DNA of 64,000 nt from contig NZ_BAABKM010000002.1 of assembly GCF_039543825.1 (NCBI RefSeq), positions 776,133 through 840,132 on the forward strand. Reading direction: 5' to 3'. This DNA comes from Nocardioides conyzicola. GTDB taxonomy: Bacteria; Actinomycetota; Actinomycetes; Propionibacteriales; Nocardioidaceae. Both the position numbers and the translations under genes were made by a program. Shown piece after piece: positions 41,696-50,714 of this stretch. How positions within the stretch are numbered: the first letter of the stretch is position 1; every line of letters starts with the position of its first letter. The notes below the pieces were generated by a model. That model searched no databases and was not told where the DNA came from. It saw only the letters and a program-made list of their open reading frames with translations.

Positions 41696-42379
41696 TCAAC
41701 CACCGAGGGCGGCGAGCTGGCTGGCGACATAGTCGCCGAACTCGGTGTGCCCGGCGGGGGTGAGGTGGAGGCGGTCGTCGCGGTAGGGCAGGTCGAGGCT
41801 GGTGGTGCTGATGTAGGGGACGTCGTAGCGGGCGGCGAGAGAGGCCAGGAGGGCGTCGACGTGAGGGACGGCTCGGGCGCGGGAAGGGGCGCTGGCGGGG
41901 CCGACCACGACGACGCGGTGGCCGCGGAGCTGGTGCATCAGGCGGTAGAAGCCGGCGCGGATGGCGGCGTCGGGCTGGTCGTAGTCGTTGAGGCCGCCCT
42001 CGACCACGACGAGGGATGCGCCGCCGCGCACGGCGCGGGCCGCGCGGTCGGCGAAGTCGACGTGGGCGCACGGGCTGGCGTGGGAGCTGAAGCCGGAGCC
42101 GGAGAAGCCGGCGACGTGCACCCGGCCGTCCAGGCGGGAGGGCCAGGACCTCGACGAGCGGTCCAGGCCGAGCCCGGCCGACCACGAGTCGCCGATGACG
42201 ACGACGCGCTCCCCCGAGCCGGTGACGGCTGCCGCACGGGTCCGCGAGTCGGCGCTGAACCGCTCGCACCGGGTCACGTCAGCACTCTGGGCGCGCACGC
42301 CCAGGGCGACCGTCAGGGCCGCCGCCATCACCGTGATCGCGATCGCGCCCACCAGCCACGACCGTCGTACTGACTCCAT
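41696..42379 (-). CDS. SGNH/GDSL hydrolase, membrane-anchored or secreted
   Basis: A 227-residue esterase-like protein. A hydrophobic N-terminal helix (SWLVGAIAITVMAAALTVAL) acts as signal or anchor. The SGNH blocks are GDSWSAG with the catalytic Ser (about 64), GLND with the Asn (block III) and DDRLHLTPAGH with the Asp/His pair. ATG 42379 lies four bases after GGAG. It should deacylate a carbohydrate or lipid outside the membrane; the substrate is unknown. Confidence 0.88.
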   Translation of the reverse strand: MESVRRSWLVGAIAITVMAAALTVALGVRAQSADVTRCERFSADSRTRAAAVTGSGERVVVIGDSWSAGLGLDRSSRSWPSRLDGRVHVAGFSGSGFSSHASPCAHVDFADRAARAVRGGASLVVVEGGLNDYDQPDAAIRAGFYRLMHQLRGHRVVVVGPASAPSRARAVPHVDALLASLAARYDVPYISTTSLDLPYRDDRLHLTPAGHTEFGDYVASQLAALGG

Positions 42380-42495
42380 CAAGCTCCTACGCTCCCCGAG
42401 TGCTTCACCACCAGACTCAGCGTTAGGACGGCTGAGATGTTCCGGAATGACGGAGATTGGGCGGCTCCGCTATCGAATCGTGATCTTCTAGGGCC

Positions 42496-43380
42496 GTGAG
42501 CGACCTCCTGAACGTCCCCGGACCCGACGGCCGCACGATCGAGATCCTGGTGGGAGGGGACCCGGACGGGTTCGGCCTCCTCTTCCACGGCGGCTCTCCG
42601 TCGGCGGCCGCGGCGTACCCACCGTTCGACGCGACGGCGCGGGCGCTCGGCCTGAGGTTCGTGACGATCTCGCGACCCGGGTACGGCGGCTCGACGCCGC
42701 GACCCGCACCGGGGCGGTACGTCGACGACGTGGTCGAGTCGGTGGCGGTGCTCGACCACCTCGGCATCGACGAGTTCGTCACGCTCGGCTGGTCCGGCGG
42801 TGGACCGCGGGCGCTCGCCTGCGCCGCGCTGCTGCCCGACCGGTGCCGTGCGGCGACGTCCCTGGCCGGGGTCGCGCCGTTCCACGGGGAGGGCCTGGAC
42901 TGGTTCGCGGGCATGGCGGAGGAGAACCACGAGGAGTACCACGCCGCCGAGCAGGGGCCGGAGGTCTACGGGCCGTTCGTGGAGGAGCACATGCTGCCGA
43001 TGCTGGCGGCGTCGCCGGACGAGGTGGCCGAGGCGATGGGCGGCCTCGTGACGCCGGTCGACAAGGCGATGGTCACCGACGAGTTCGCTGACTGGATGAG
43101 CCGCACCTTCAACGCCGCCGGCGCGCAGGGAGCCGTCGGCGTCCGCGATGACGGCATCGCCGCGGTCAGCCCGTGGGGCTTCGAGCTCGCCGACATCCGG
43201 GTGCCGGTCGCGATCTGGCAGGGGCGCCAGGACGCGATGGTGCCCTACGAGCACGGCGAGTGGCTCGCCGCGCACGTCCCGGGCGCCCGGGCCCACCTCT
43301 TCGAGGACGAGGGACACCTGTCGCTCGTCGGCAGGCTCGAGGAGATCCTCACCGACCTCAAGGCGATCGCCGGGGTCTAG
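42496..43380 (+). CDS. Alpha/beta hydrolase
   Basis: A 294-residue cytoplasmic hydrolase. Oxyanion loop LLFHGGSPSA, nucleophile elbow GWSGGG (Ser about 98), acid in GRQDAMVP and base in DEGHLSLV. GTG start. It resembles proline-iminopeptidase- or haloalkane-type relatives, without a clear assignment. Its TAG stop shares CTAG (43377-43380) with the convergent transporter gene. Confidence 0.87.
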   Translation: MSDLLNVPGPDGRTIEILVGGDPDGFGLLFHGGSPSAAAAYPPFDATARALGLRFVTISRPGYGGSTPRPAPGRYVDDVVESVAVLDHLGIDEFVTLGWSGGGPRALACAALLPDRCRAATSLAGVAPFHGEGLDWFAGMAEENHEEYHAAEQGPEVYGPFVEEHMLPMLAASPDEVAEAMGGLVTPVDKAMVTDEFADWMSRTFNAAGAQGAVGVRDDGIAAVSPWGFELADIRVPVAIWQGRQDAMVPYEHGEWLAAHVPGARAHLFEDEGHLSLVGRLEEILTDLKAIAGV

Positions 43381-44588
43381 GGCGCGGCGACCAGGGCGGG
43401 CGTACGACGCAGGACGCCGGCGAGCACGACGGTGACCCCGAGCAGCAGCAGCGCGAGCAGGACGACGCCCAACCAGCCCGCGCCGGTCCACGCGGGGCCG
43501 GCGACGCTGCCGAAGACCGACGACCCGAGGTAGTAGGCGAAGAGGTAGAGCGACGCCGCCTGGGCGGCCGAGACGCCGCCCGCGTGGGCGCGCGCCGGCA
43601 CCCAGCCGCTGGCAATGCCGTGGACGACGAAGAAGCCGGCGACCAGCAGCCCGAGGCCGACGACGATCGCGGTCAGGGAGTGGGAGAGCGTCAGCAGCAG
43701 TCCGACCAGGGCGAGGACGCACCCGAAGGGGAGCACGGCCCGACGGCCGAGCTGGTCGGCCATCCGGCCGGAGACCGCGGAGCTGAGCGTGCCGAGCGGG
43801 TAGACGAGGAAGACGAGGCTCGCGGCGCCCAGCCCGAGGTGGAAGGGCGCCGCCTCGAGCCGGAAGCCGAGGGTGTTGAAGACGGCGACCAGCATGCCCA
43901 TCGAGCAGCCGCCGATCCCGTAGAGCGCCAGCAACGCGGGGTCCGAGACGGCGCGCAGGGTCCGGCCGAGCACCAGCCGGAGCCCGGGCGGCGAGGCGAC
44001 GAAGTGGGCGGACGGCGGCAGCAGCACGCGTACGGCGAGCGCGCAGCCCACCGCCAACAGACCGGACGCCGCCAGCGCCCAGCGCCATCCCGCGAGCTCG
44101 CCGACCGCCCCTGTCAGCAGGCGGCCGGACATGCCTCCGAGCGCCGTACCACCGATGTAGAGACCGGCCGCCCGGGCGTGCGCCGAGACGTGCAGCTCCT
44201 CACGGAGGTACGCCGTCGCGACGGCGGGCAGCCCGGCGAGGGCGACGCCCTCGAGGAACCGCAGGACCAGGACGCTCGACCAGGTCGGCGCCACGGCACA
44301 GGCGAGCGCCACGACCGCCGAGGCGGCCAGGGACCCGTGGATGAGCCGGGTCCGGCCGAGCAGCTCGGAGGCCGGTCCCGCCACCAGGAGGGCGAAGCCG
44401 AGCCCGAGGGTCGTGAGGGAGAGCGTGAGGGTGCTGGCGGAGGTCGAGACCCCGAAGGCGGTGGCGAGGTCCGGGAGCAACGCCTGCGTGCTGTAGAGCA
44501 GGGCGAAGGTCGCGAGGCCGGCGACGAAGAGAGCCGCGACCACGCGGCGGTAGTCGGCGCTCCCCGGGCGATGTCCCTCGATCTCCAC
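43377..44588 (-). CDS. MFS transporter
   Basis: A 403-residue, 12-helix major facilitator of the YnfM/CmlA-like drug-efflux group. The loop between helices two and three reads GPASELLGRTRLIHGS, and the second half repeats it as GRMADQLGRRAVLPFG. Start taken at GTG 44588, just before VEIEGHRPGSADY; a longer in-frame form from 44648 would overlap the promoter of the divergent LysR gene. Pairing with that LysR gene suggests inducible efflux. Confidence 0.87.
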   Translation of the reverse strand: MEIEGHRPGSADYRRVVAALFVAGLATFALLYSTQALLPDLATAFGVSTSASTLTLSLTTLGLGFALLVAGPASELLGRTRLIHGSLAASAVVALACAVAPTWSSVLVLRFLEGVALAGLPAVATAYLREELHVSAHARAAGLYIGGTALGGMSGRLLTGAVGELAGWRWALAASGLLAVGCALAVRVLLPPSAHFVASPPGLRLVLGRTLRAVSDPALLALYGIGGCSMGMLVAVFNTLGFRLEAAPFHLGLGAASLVFLVYPLGTLSSAVSGRMADQLGRRAVLPFGCVLALVGLLLTLSHSLTAIVVGLGLLVAGFFVVHGIASGWVPARAHAGGVSAAQAASLYLFAYYLGSSVFGSVAGPAWTGAGWLGVVLLALLLLGVTVVLAGVLRRTPALVAAP

Positions 44589-44659
44589 GGCGTCGACTGT
44601 GCCGCGCCGATCGTCATACTTCCAATGTGTCGAATGCCTGATCGTCATACGATCCGTGC

Positions 44660-45514
44660 ATGATGCTTCGCGACCTCGACTGGCTGCTGACGGTCGCCGA
44701 CCTCGAGCACGTCACGGATGCCGCAGCGGTGCTCGGCGTCCCGCAGCCGACGCTCTCGCGCGCCATCGCGCGGGTCGAGGCCGAGCTCGGCGTCCGGATC
44801 TTCGAACGCGTCCCCGACGGCGTACGCGTCACCCCGGCGGGCGAGCTCGTCGTCACGGCCGCACGCGAGCTGGGCACCCGGCACACCCAGCTGGTCGACG
44901 ACCTCGCCTCGATGCTGGACCCCGATGCCGGTGTCGTGCGCCTGGCCTTCCTCGACTCGATGGCGGGGCTGCTGGTGCCGCGGCTGCTGCGCGACTTCCA
45001 CCGGGTCGCCCCGCGCGTGCGGCTGGTCCTGCGCCAGGAGCCCTCGCGGGAGATCGTCGACGACCTGGCGACCGGCGCCGCGGACCTCGCGATCACGACC
45101 CGCCAGGACGGCCTGGGATGGGCGCCCCTCCTCGACGAGCGCGAGGTGCTCGTGGTCCCCGCGGGGCACCGGCTCAGCGGCCGCAAGCGGGTCGCGCTCA
45201 GCGAGCTCGCCGACGAGGAGCTGGTGATGATCCCGCCGGGTTTCGGCTACCGGCAGCTGGTCGACGACCTACTGCGGGCGGCGGGCATCGCCCCGGCGAT
45301 CTCCTTCGAGAGCCAGGACCTCGCGACGATCGAGGGGCTAGTGGCCGCCGGCCTGGGCATCGCGATCGTGCCCGAGCACTTCGCCGGAGCGTCCGGCACC
45401 GTCGGGATCACCTTGGCCGGCGCGAGCGTACGGCGCTCGATCGGCCTGGTCTGGCGCACGGACCGGGAGCTCTCCCCCGCCGCCGCGAGATTCCGCGACT
45501 TCGTGGGCTCCTAG
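44660..45514 (+). CDS. LysR family transcriptional regulator
   Basis: A 284-residue regulator with an N-terminal winged helix (residues 3-60, AAVLGVPQPTLSRAIARVEA) and a periplasmic-binding-like effector domain (residues 88-280). It is divergent from the MFS gene across about 70 bases, the standard arrangement for a LysR activator and its target. The TAG stop shares CTAG (45511-45514) with hflX. Confidence 0.92.
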   Translation: MMLRDLDWLLTVADLEHVTDAAAVLGVPQPTLSRAIARVEAELGVRIFERVPDGVRVTPAGELVVTAARELGTRHTQLVDDLASMLDPDAGVVRLAFLDSMAGLLVPRLLRDFHRVAPRVRLVLRQEPSREIVDDLATGAADLAITTRQDGLGWAPLLDEREVLVVPAGHRLSGRKRVALSELADEELVMIPPGFGYRQLVDDLLRAAGIAPAISFESQDLATIEGLVAAGLGIAIVPEHFAGASGTVGITLAGASVRRSIGLVWRTDRELSPAAARFRDFVGS

Positions 45515-46983
45515 AGCGCGTAGGCCTCGAGCTCGCCGGCGAGGTCGGCGTTGGCCCGACCCGCGACGATCGTGCCGTCGCCGGTGTGGTCCATCGAGGC
45601 GATCTCGCCCTGCTGGTGCAGGCGGTTGATCAGGTCGCCGCGCTCGTAGGGCACCAGCGCCCGGAACTCGACCTGCGGCCGCGGCAGCTCACCCTCGATC
45701 AGGGCAAGTGCGTCGGCGATGCCGTCGCCGGTCTTGGCCGACACGACCACCGAGTGCGGCTCGCGCTGGCGCAGTCGAGCGAGCACCATCGGGTCGGCCA
45801 GGTCGGCCTTGTTGATGATGATCAGCTCGGGGACCTTGGTCGCGTTGATCTCGGCGAACACCTCGCGGACCGCGGTGATCTGGCCCTCGGGGTCGGGGTG
45901 GGAGCCGTCGACGACGTGCAGGATCAGGTCCGAGTCGGCGACCTCCTCGAGCGTGCTCCGGAACGCCTCCACCAGCTGGTGCGGCAGGTGCCGGACGAAG
46001 CCGACGGTGTCGCTCATCGTGTAGACCCGGCCGTCAGCGGTCGACGTACGACGCGTCGTGGGGTCGAGGGTCGCGAAGAGCGAGTCCTCGACCAGGACGC
46101 CGGCGTCGGTCAGCCGGTTGAGCAGCGACGACTTGCCGGCGTTGGTGTAGCCCGCGATCGACACGCTCGGGATGTGGTTGCGACGGCGTTCCTGGCGCTT
46201 GGTGTCGCGGGTGCCCTTCATCTCGCGCAGGTCGCGGCGGAGCTTGGCGATCTTGGTGTTGATCCGGCGGCGGTCGGTCTCGATCTTGGTCTCACCGGGA
46301 CCACGGCCACCGATACCGGCACCGCCGGCGACCCGGCCACCGGCCTGGCGGGAGAGGTTGCCACCCCAGCCGCGCAGGCGCTGCTTCATGTAGTTGAGCT
46401 GCGCCAGCTCGGTCTGCGCCTGGGCCTCGCCGGAGCGGGCGTGCTGGGCGAAGATGTCGAGGATCAGCGCGGTCCGGTCGACGACCTTGACCTTGAGCTT
46501 GTCCTCGAGGTTCCTCAGCTGGCTGGGGGCGAGCTCGCCATCGCAGATCACGGTGTCGGCGCCGGTCGCCTGGACGATCTCGGCGATGCCCTCGACCTTG
46601 CCGCGCCCGACGTACGTCGCGGGGTCGGGCGTCTGCCGGCGCTGGTAGATCGCCTCGAGCACCTCGGACCCAGCTGTCTCGGCGAGGAGCGCGAGCTCGG
46701 CCATGGAGTTCTCGGCGTCCTCGACGGAGCCCTCGGTCCAGACGCCGACGAGCACGACGCGCTCGAGCCGGAGCTGGCGGTACTCGACCTCGGTGATGTC
46801 CTCGAGCTCGGTGCGCAGGCCGGCGACCCGGCGGAGCTGGTGCCGCTCAGCGAGCTGCATGGCGCCGACGGTCGGGTCCTCCTCAGGATCCGCCCCGGAG
46901 TAGCCCGACTCGACGATCTCGTCGTCCCAGTCGGCGGTCTCCTCGAGCTCGGAGTCGAGGGTGAAGTCAGATGCGTTACTCAT
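45511..46983 (-). CDS. hflX: GTPase HflX
   Basis: A 490-residue ribosome-associated GTPase that splits stalled or heat-damaged 70S ribosomes. The N-terminal HflX domain includes PATYVGRGKVEGIAE; a linker helix holds QLNYMKQRLRGWGGNL-like sequence and GGRGPGETKIETDRR; the G domain has G1 AGYTNAGKSSL, G3 DTVGF and G4 NKAD. An acidic N-terminal extension of about 45 residues precedes the domain. It stands alone between a convergent LysR gene and a divergent kinase gene. Confidence 0.96.
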   Translation of the reverse strand: MSNASDFTLDSELEETADWDDEIVESGYSGADPEEDPTVGAMQLAERHQLRRVAGLRTELEDITEVEYRQLRLERVVLVGVWTEGSVEDAENSMAELALLAETAGSEVLEAIYQRRQTPDPATYVGRGKVEGIAEIVQATGADTVICDGELAPSQLRNLEDKLKVKVVDRTALILDIFAQHARSGEAQAQTELAQLNYMKQRLRGWGGNLSRQAGGRVAGGAGIGGRGPGETKIETDRRRINTKIAKLRRDLREMKGTRDTKRQERRRNHIPSVSIAGYTNAGKSSLLNRLTDAGVLVEDSLFATLDPTTRRTSTADGRVYTMSDTVGFVRHLPHQLVEAFRSTLEEVADSDLILHVVDGSHPDPEGQITAVREVFAEINATKVPELIIINKADLADPMVLARLRQREPHSVVVSAKTGDGIADALALIEGELPRPQVEFRALVPYERGDLINRLHQQGEIASMDHTGDGTIVAGRANADLAGELEAYAL

Positions 46984-47038
46984 ACGCCCTCAAGAGTACG
47001 TTCGCGCGCCTGAGCGGGCGAACCCTTAACGTGACCGC

Positions 47039-47599
47039 ATGCACCTGCCCGACCTACCGCGCGGGATCCGCCTCCTCGGCATCACCGGCGCGCCCGGGGT
47101 CGGCAAGACGACCGCGGCCGCCGCGCTGGGGCTCCCCGTGGTGCCGATGGACGGCTTCCACTACGCCGACGTCGAGCTCGTACGGCGCGGCCTGCGCGAC
47201 CGCAAGGGTGCTCCGGACACCTTCGACGCGGAGGGGTACGCCGCGCTGCTGCGCCGGGTGCGCGCCCGGGAGCCGGACGTGGTGGCGCCGATGTTCGAGC
47301 GCGGCCTCGAGCAGCCGCTCGCCGGCGCGATCGCGGTCCCGGCCAGCGGGACGGTGGTGACCGAGGGCAACTACCTGCTGCTCGACCAGCCGCGCTGGCT
47401 CGCCGTACGCCGTGAGGTGGAGGTGGTCTGGCACCTGCACGTCGACGACGCCGTACGCCGTGAGCGGCTGGTCGCGCGGCACGTCGAGTTCGGCAAGACG
47501 CCCGACGAGGCGCGGGCCTGGGTCGCGCGGGTCGACGACGCCAACGCCGCCCTCGTCGAGGCCGCGGCCGACCGGGCCGACCTGGTGATCGAGCTCTAG
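47039..47599 (+). CDS. Nucleoside/pantothenate-kinase-like P-loop kinase
   Basis: A 186-residue small-molecule kinase of the uridine kinase/pantothenate kinase superfamily. Walker A GAPGVGKTT (about 18-26), VVPMDGFHY with the substrate Asp (about 40), VVTEGNYLLL (Walker B-like) and a lid with Arg residues (VRRERLVARH). Sugar or nucleoside phosphorylation is likely. TAACGT (47027-47032) six bases before the ATG points to a leaderless transcript. The stop shares CTAG with the convergent AraC gene. Confidence 0.85.
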   Translation: MHLPDLPRGIRLLGITGAPGVGKTTAAAALGLPVVPMDGFHYADVELVRRGLRDRKGAPDTFDAEGYAALLRRVRAREPDVVAPMFERGLEQPLAGAIAVPASGTVVTEGNYLLLDQPRWLAVRREVEVVWHLHVDDAVRRERLVARHVEFGKTPDEARAWVARVDDANAALVEAAADRADLVIEL

Positions 47600-48414
47600 C
47601 TCGGCGGGCGGGGCTCGGCGGCGAACTCCCCCGGCGTGAGCCCCGTGACGGCCCGGAAATCGCGGCCGAAGTGCGCCTGGTCGGCGTACCCGAGGTCGGC
47701 GGCGACGCGGGCGAGGTCGGGCCGGTCGTCGATGGCCAGCCGCTCGGCGGCCTCGTGCAGGCGGCGCCGCTGGATCAACCACTTCGGCGACAGCCCGATG
47801 CGGCGTGCGGTCAGCCGCTGCAGGGTGCGCTCGGCGATCGCGAACTTCTCGCAGACCTGCCCGACCCGCTGGACGGCGGTGTCGCCCTCGACGTACTCCA
47901 CGATCGCGTTGACCAACCGGCCCTCGTCGTCGACGGGCAGCAGCGCGGACAGCGCCTCCTCGACGGCGGCGACGGCGACCTGCCGACGCGCGGGGTCGTC
48001 GGGGTCGTCGCCGATCGCCTGCCGGATCGCCTGCACGAGTTCGTCGTCGGCCAGCGGCACCGCCGCGTCGGTGAGCTGGTCGACGGGGCCGCCGACGAGA
48101 GCGAGGCCCGCCGCGGGCTGGAGCATCGTGCCGAGCGCCCAGCCCGAGCCGGCGAGCTCCGTCGTGGACAGGCCGGTGCTCGGGCCGACGAGCAGGGCAT
48201 AGCTGTCGGACACGACGATGAGGCAGACGGGGTACTGCAGCACCCGCTGGGTGGAGGTCGCACCGTCCGGGAACGACCAGACCGGCATCCAGTAGCGGCG
48301 TACGACGTCGGCGAGGCCGGGGCTCGGCGCATAGCGGTGGATCGGCGGGGTGTAGCCGGACGCGTCGAGCAGGTGCGCCCGCTCGGTCGGGTCGATCGGT
48401 CGCGCTCCGGTCAT
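47596..48414 (-). CDS. AraC family transcriptional regulator
   Basis: A 272-residue regulator with an N-terminal sensing domain (DUF6597-like, residues 20-160) and a C-terminal double helix-turn-helix (about 175-265), of which CEKFAIAERTLQRLTARRIG and LGYADQAHFGRDFRAVTG are the two units. Divergent from the small metal-binding-fold gene at 48465, its likely target. Confidence 0.9.
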   Translation of the reverse strand: MTGARPIDPTERAHLLDASGYTPPIHRYAPSPGLADVVRRYWMPVWSFPDGATSTQRVLQYPVCLIVVSDSYALLVGPSTGLSTTELAGSGWALGTMLQPAAGLALVGGPVDQLTDAAVPLADDELVQAIRQAIGDDPDDPARRQVAVAAVEEALSALLPVDDEGRLVNAIVEYVEGDTAVQRVGQVCEKFAIAERTLQRLTARRIGLSPKWLIQRRRLHEAAERLAIDDRPDLARVAADLGYADQAHFGRDFRAVTGLTPGEFAAEPRPPS

Positions 48415-48464
48415 GTGTCGGATTCTTTCAATCCCCACTGACACCGAAACGCCATCGTGGAGGC

Positions 48465-48989
48465 ATGAGCTTCTACCTCGATGCCGCCGACCGCTTCTCC
48501 GCCACCGTGGACGCCACCGACGACTGGTCCGCGACCAGCCCGTGCGAGGGCTGGACCGCCGCCGACGTCGTTGACCACGTGGTCGACACCGAGCGCCAGT
48601 TCTTCGAGACCCACGGCGCCGACCTCGGCGAGCGCCCTGCGGGCGCACCTCCCGAGGTGTGGGCGGCCCACCTGGCCGCCGTACGACCTCTCGTGTCGGA
48701 CGACGACTTCCGGGGGCGCGAGTACGACGGCTTCTTCGGGCGGACGACGATCGGCGCCACCCTCGACGCGTTCTACGGCTTCGACCTGGTCGTCCACGGC
48801 TGGGACCTGGGGTCCGCGACCGGGCGGCCCACCACCTTCACCGACGCCGACATGGATGCGATGGAGCAGGCGTTCGTCGGCTTCGGCGACCACGCGTACG
48901 ACGAGGGCGTCTTCCGCCAGCCCGTCGAGGTGGCCGACGACGCCCCGCGCCAGGAGAGGCTCCTGGCGCGGATGGGGCGCCGCGCCTGA
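48465..48989 (+). CDS. Maleylpyruvate isomerase / DinB-fold protein (TIGR03086-like)
   Basis: A 174-residue four-helix-bundle protein. SPCEGWTAADVVDHVVDTER supplies the first metal-site His, and LVVHGWDLG near residue 110 supplies the second, the pattern of mycothiol-dependent maleylpyruvate isomerases and related mycothiol transferases. A TGGAGGC site precedes the ATG. Cofactor is probably mycothiol and substrate unknown. Downstream lies a 29-bp perfect hairpin. Confidence 0.87.
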   Translation: MSFYLDAADRFSATVDATDDWSATSPCEGWTAADVVDHVVDTERQFFETHGADLGERPAGAPPEVWAAHLAAVRPLVSDDDFRGREYDGFFGRTTIGATLDAFYGFDLVVHGWDLGSATGRPTTFTDADMDAMEQAFVGFGDHAYDEGVFRQPVEVADDAPRQERLLARMGRRA

Positions 48990-49000
48990 CCGGGTGATGT

Positions 49001-49063
49001 CGTCGAGTGACGCGAAACGGCCCTCGATCACGCGGATCGAGGGCCGTTTCGCGTCACTCGACG
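49001..49063. terminator. 29-bp perfect hairpin between convergent genes
   Basis: Left arm 49001-49029 and right arm 49035-49063 are exact reverse complements; the loop is five bases. The arms begin CGTCGAGTGACGCG. It sits between the convergent maleylpyruvate-isomerase-like and SDR genes, so it may act as a two-way terminator. No T-tract on either side. Confidence 0.65.
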
Positions 49064-49072
49064 CAGGTGGGG

Positions 49073-49849
49073 CTACTTCGGGGGCATCCGGATGCCGCCG
49101 TCGACGCGGATGACCTCGGCGTTCATGTAGCTGTTGGTGATGCACTCGACCACCATGCTGGCGAGCTCGTCCGGGACGCCGAGGCGCTTGGGGAAGAGCA
49201 CGTTGGAGCCGAGGTTGGCCTTGAACGCCTCGGAGTCCGGGCCCTCGCCGTAGATCGGGGTGTCGATCAGGCCGGGGGCGACCGTGTTGAGGCGGATGCC
49301 GGAGGCGGAGAGGTCGCGGGCGACCGGGAGGGTCATGCCGACGACGCCGCCCTTGGAGGCGGAGTACGACGCCTGCCCGATCTGGCCGTCGAACGCGGCC
49401 ACGCTCGCGAGGTTGACGATCGCACCGCGGCAGCCGTCGGCGTCGGGCTCGTTGCGGCTCATCGCGGTCGCCGCGAGGCGCACCACGTCGAAGGTGCCGA
49501 TGAGGTTGATCGCGATCACCTTGGTGAAGGCCGCGAGGTCGGCGGCCGAGTCGAACTCGCCGTCGCGGCCGATGGTCCGCTGCGCCCACCCGATGCCGGC
49601 GGAGTTGACGACCGCGCGCAGCGGCGCGATCTCGGCGGCCGCGTTGACCGCGGCCTTGATCTGGTCGGTGTTGGTCACGTCGACCTGGGCGAACACGCCG
49701 CCGATCTCCTGGGCGAGGGCTTCACCCTTGTCGGCCTGCAGGTCCGCGACCACGACGATCGCGCCCTTGGCGGCGAGCTGGCGGGCGGCTGCTGCGCCGA
49801 TGCCCGACGCGCCTCCCGTGACGATGGCACTGGCTCCGTTGATGTCCAT
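49073..49849 (-). CDS. SDR family oxidoreductase (3-hydroxyacyl-CoA dehydrogenase type-2-like)
   Basis: A 258-residue classical short-chain dehydrogenase. Cofactor motif TGGASGIG (10-17), Asp in VVADLQ for NAD preference, NSAG, Ser in NLASVAAFDG and YSASKGG (YxxxK). The insert of a longer loop between helix D and strand 5 and the end PGLIDTPIYGEGP match the HSD17B10-like group, which oxidises 3-hydroxyacyl-CoA. It stands 47 bases downstream of dapF in the reverse order and may be transcribed with it. Confidence 0.92.
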   Translation of the reverse strand: MDINGASAIVTGGASGIGAAAARQLAAKGAIVVVADLQADKGEALAQEIGGVFAQVDVTNTDQIKAAVNAAAEIAPLRAVVNSAGIGWAQRTIGRDGEFDSAADLAAFTKVIAINLIGTFDVVRLAATAMSRNEPDADGCRGAIVNLASVAAFDGQIGQASYSASKGGVVGMTLPVARDLSASGIRLNTVAPGLIDTPIYGEGPDSEAFKANLGSNVLFPKRLGVPDELASMVVECITNSYMNAEVIRVDGGIRMPPK

Positions 49850-49895
49850 GGTCCCGGAGCATAGCCACCGAGACAGCGGAACTGTCACGGTCGGG

Positions 49896-50714
49896 TCAGA
49901 GGTCGGTGGTCCCCCGGGCCACGACGACTGCCGGACCGGTCAGCAGGACCCGGTCCTCCGCGGTCCAGGTCACGGTGAGGGTGCCGCCGGGCACGTCGAC
50001 CCGGTAGGCGACGTCCTCCGCGGGAGGTCCGACGACTCCGTCGGCCACGGCTGCAGCGACCATCACGGCGCCGGCGCCCGTGCCGCAGGACCGGGTCTCG
50101 CCCGAGCCGCGCTCGTGGACGCGCATGGCGACGTGCCGCTCGGCGCGGCGTACGACGAACTCCACGTTGACGCCGTGCGGGTACGTCGCCTCGTCGTGGT
50201 CCGGGGCCTCGAGCAGGGTGCCGGCGTCGTCGAGCGAGTCGACGAACGCGACGGCGTGCGGGTTGCCCATGTCGACGTGGCGGGCGACCCAGGCGTGGCC
50301 GGGTACGGCGACCTTGGACTCACCGAGCACCGTCGGCTCGCCGAGGTCGACGGTGATCAGGTCACCCTCGACGGTCAGCGTCTTCACGCCGTCGCGGGTG
50401 CCGACCGGGACCGGCCGGGACGGATCCACGAGGCCCTCCTCGACGAGGTGGCGCACGAAGACCCGGATGCCGTTGCCGCACATCTCCGACAGCGAGCCGT
50501 CGGCGTTGCGGTAGTCCATGAACCACTGGTCGTCGTCGCGTACGACGCGCAGCACGCCGTCCCCGCCGATGCCGGCCCGCCGGTCGCAGAGCGCCCGGAC
50601 CCGCTCCGCCATCTGCTCGTCGGAGAGGTCGCCGTGCACCGAGCCGTCGTGGTCGGGCAGCAGCACGAAGTCGTTCTCCGTGCCGTGGCCCTTGAGGAAC
50701 GCGTACTCAGGCAT
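49896..50714 (-). CDS. dapF: Diaminopimelate epimerase
   Basis: A 272-residue cofactor-free epimerase that converts LL- to meso-diaminopimelate for lysine and peptidoglycan. The two catalytic Cys are in EMCGNGIRVF (about 79) and GSGETRSCGTGAGAV (about 215). FLKGHGTENDF begins the substrate site. The ATG overlaps the stop of the upstream flavoprotein gene by eight bases. Confidence 0.96.
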   Translation of the reverse strand: MPEYAFLKGHGTENDFVLLPDHDGSVHGDLSDEQMAERVRALCDRRAGIGGDGVLRVVRDDDQWFMDYRNADGSLSEMCGNGIRVFVRHLVEEGLVDPSRPVPVGTRDGVKTLTVEGDLITVDLGEPTVLGESKVAVPGHAWVARHVDMGNPHAVAFVDSLDDAGTLLEAPDHDEATYPHGVNVEFVVRRAERHVAMRVHERGSGETRSCGTGAGAVMVAAAVADGVVGPPAEDVAYRVDVPGGTLTVTWTAEDRVLLTGPAVVVARGTTDL

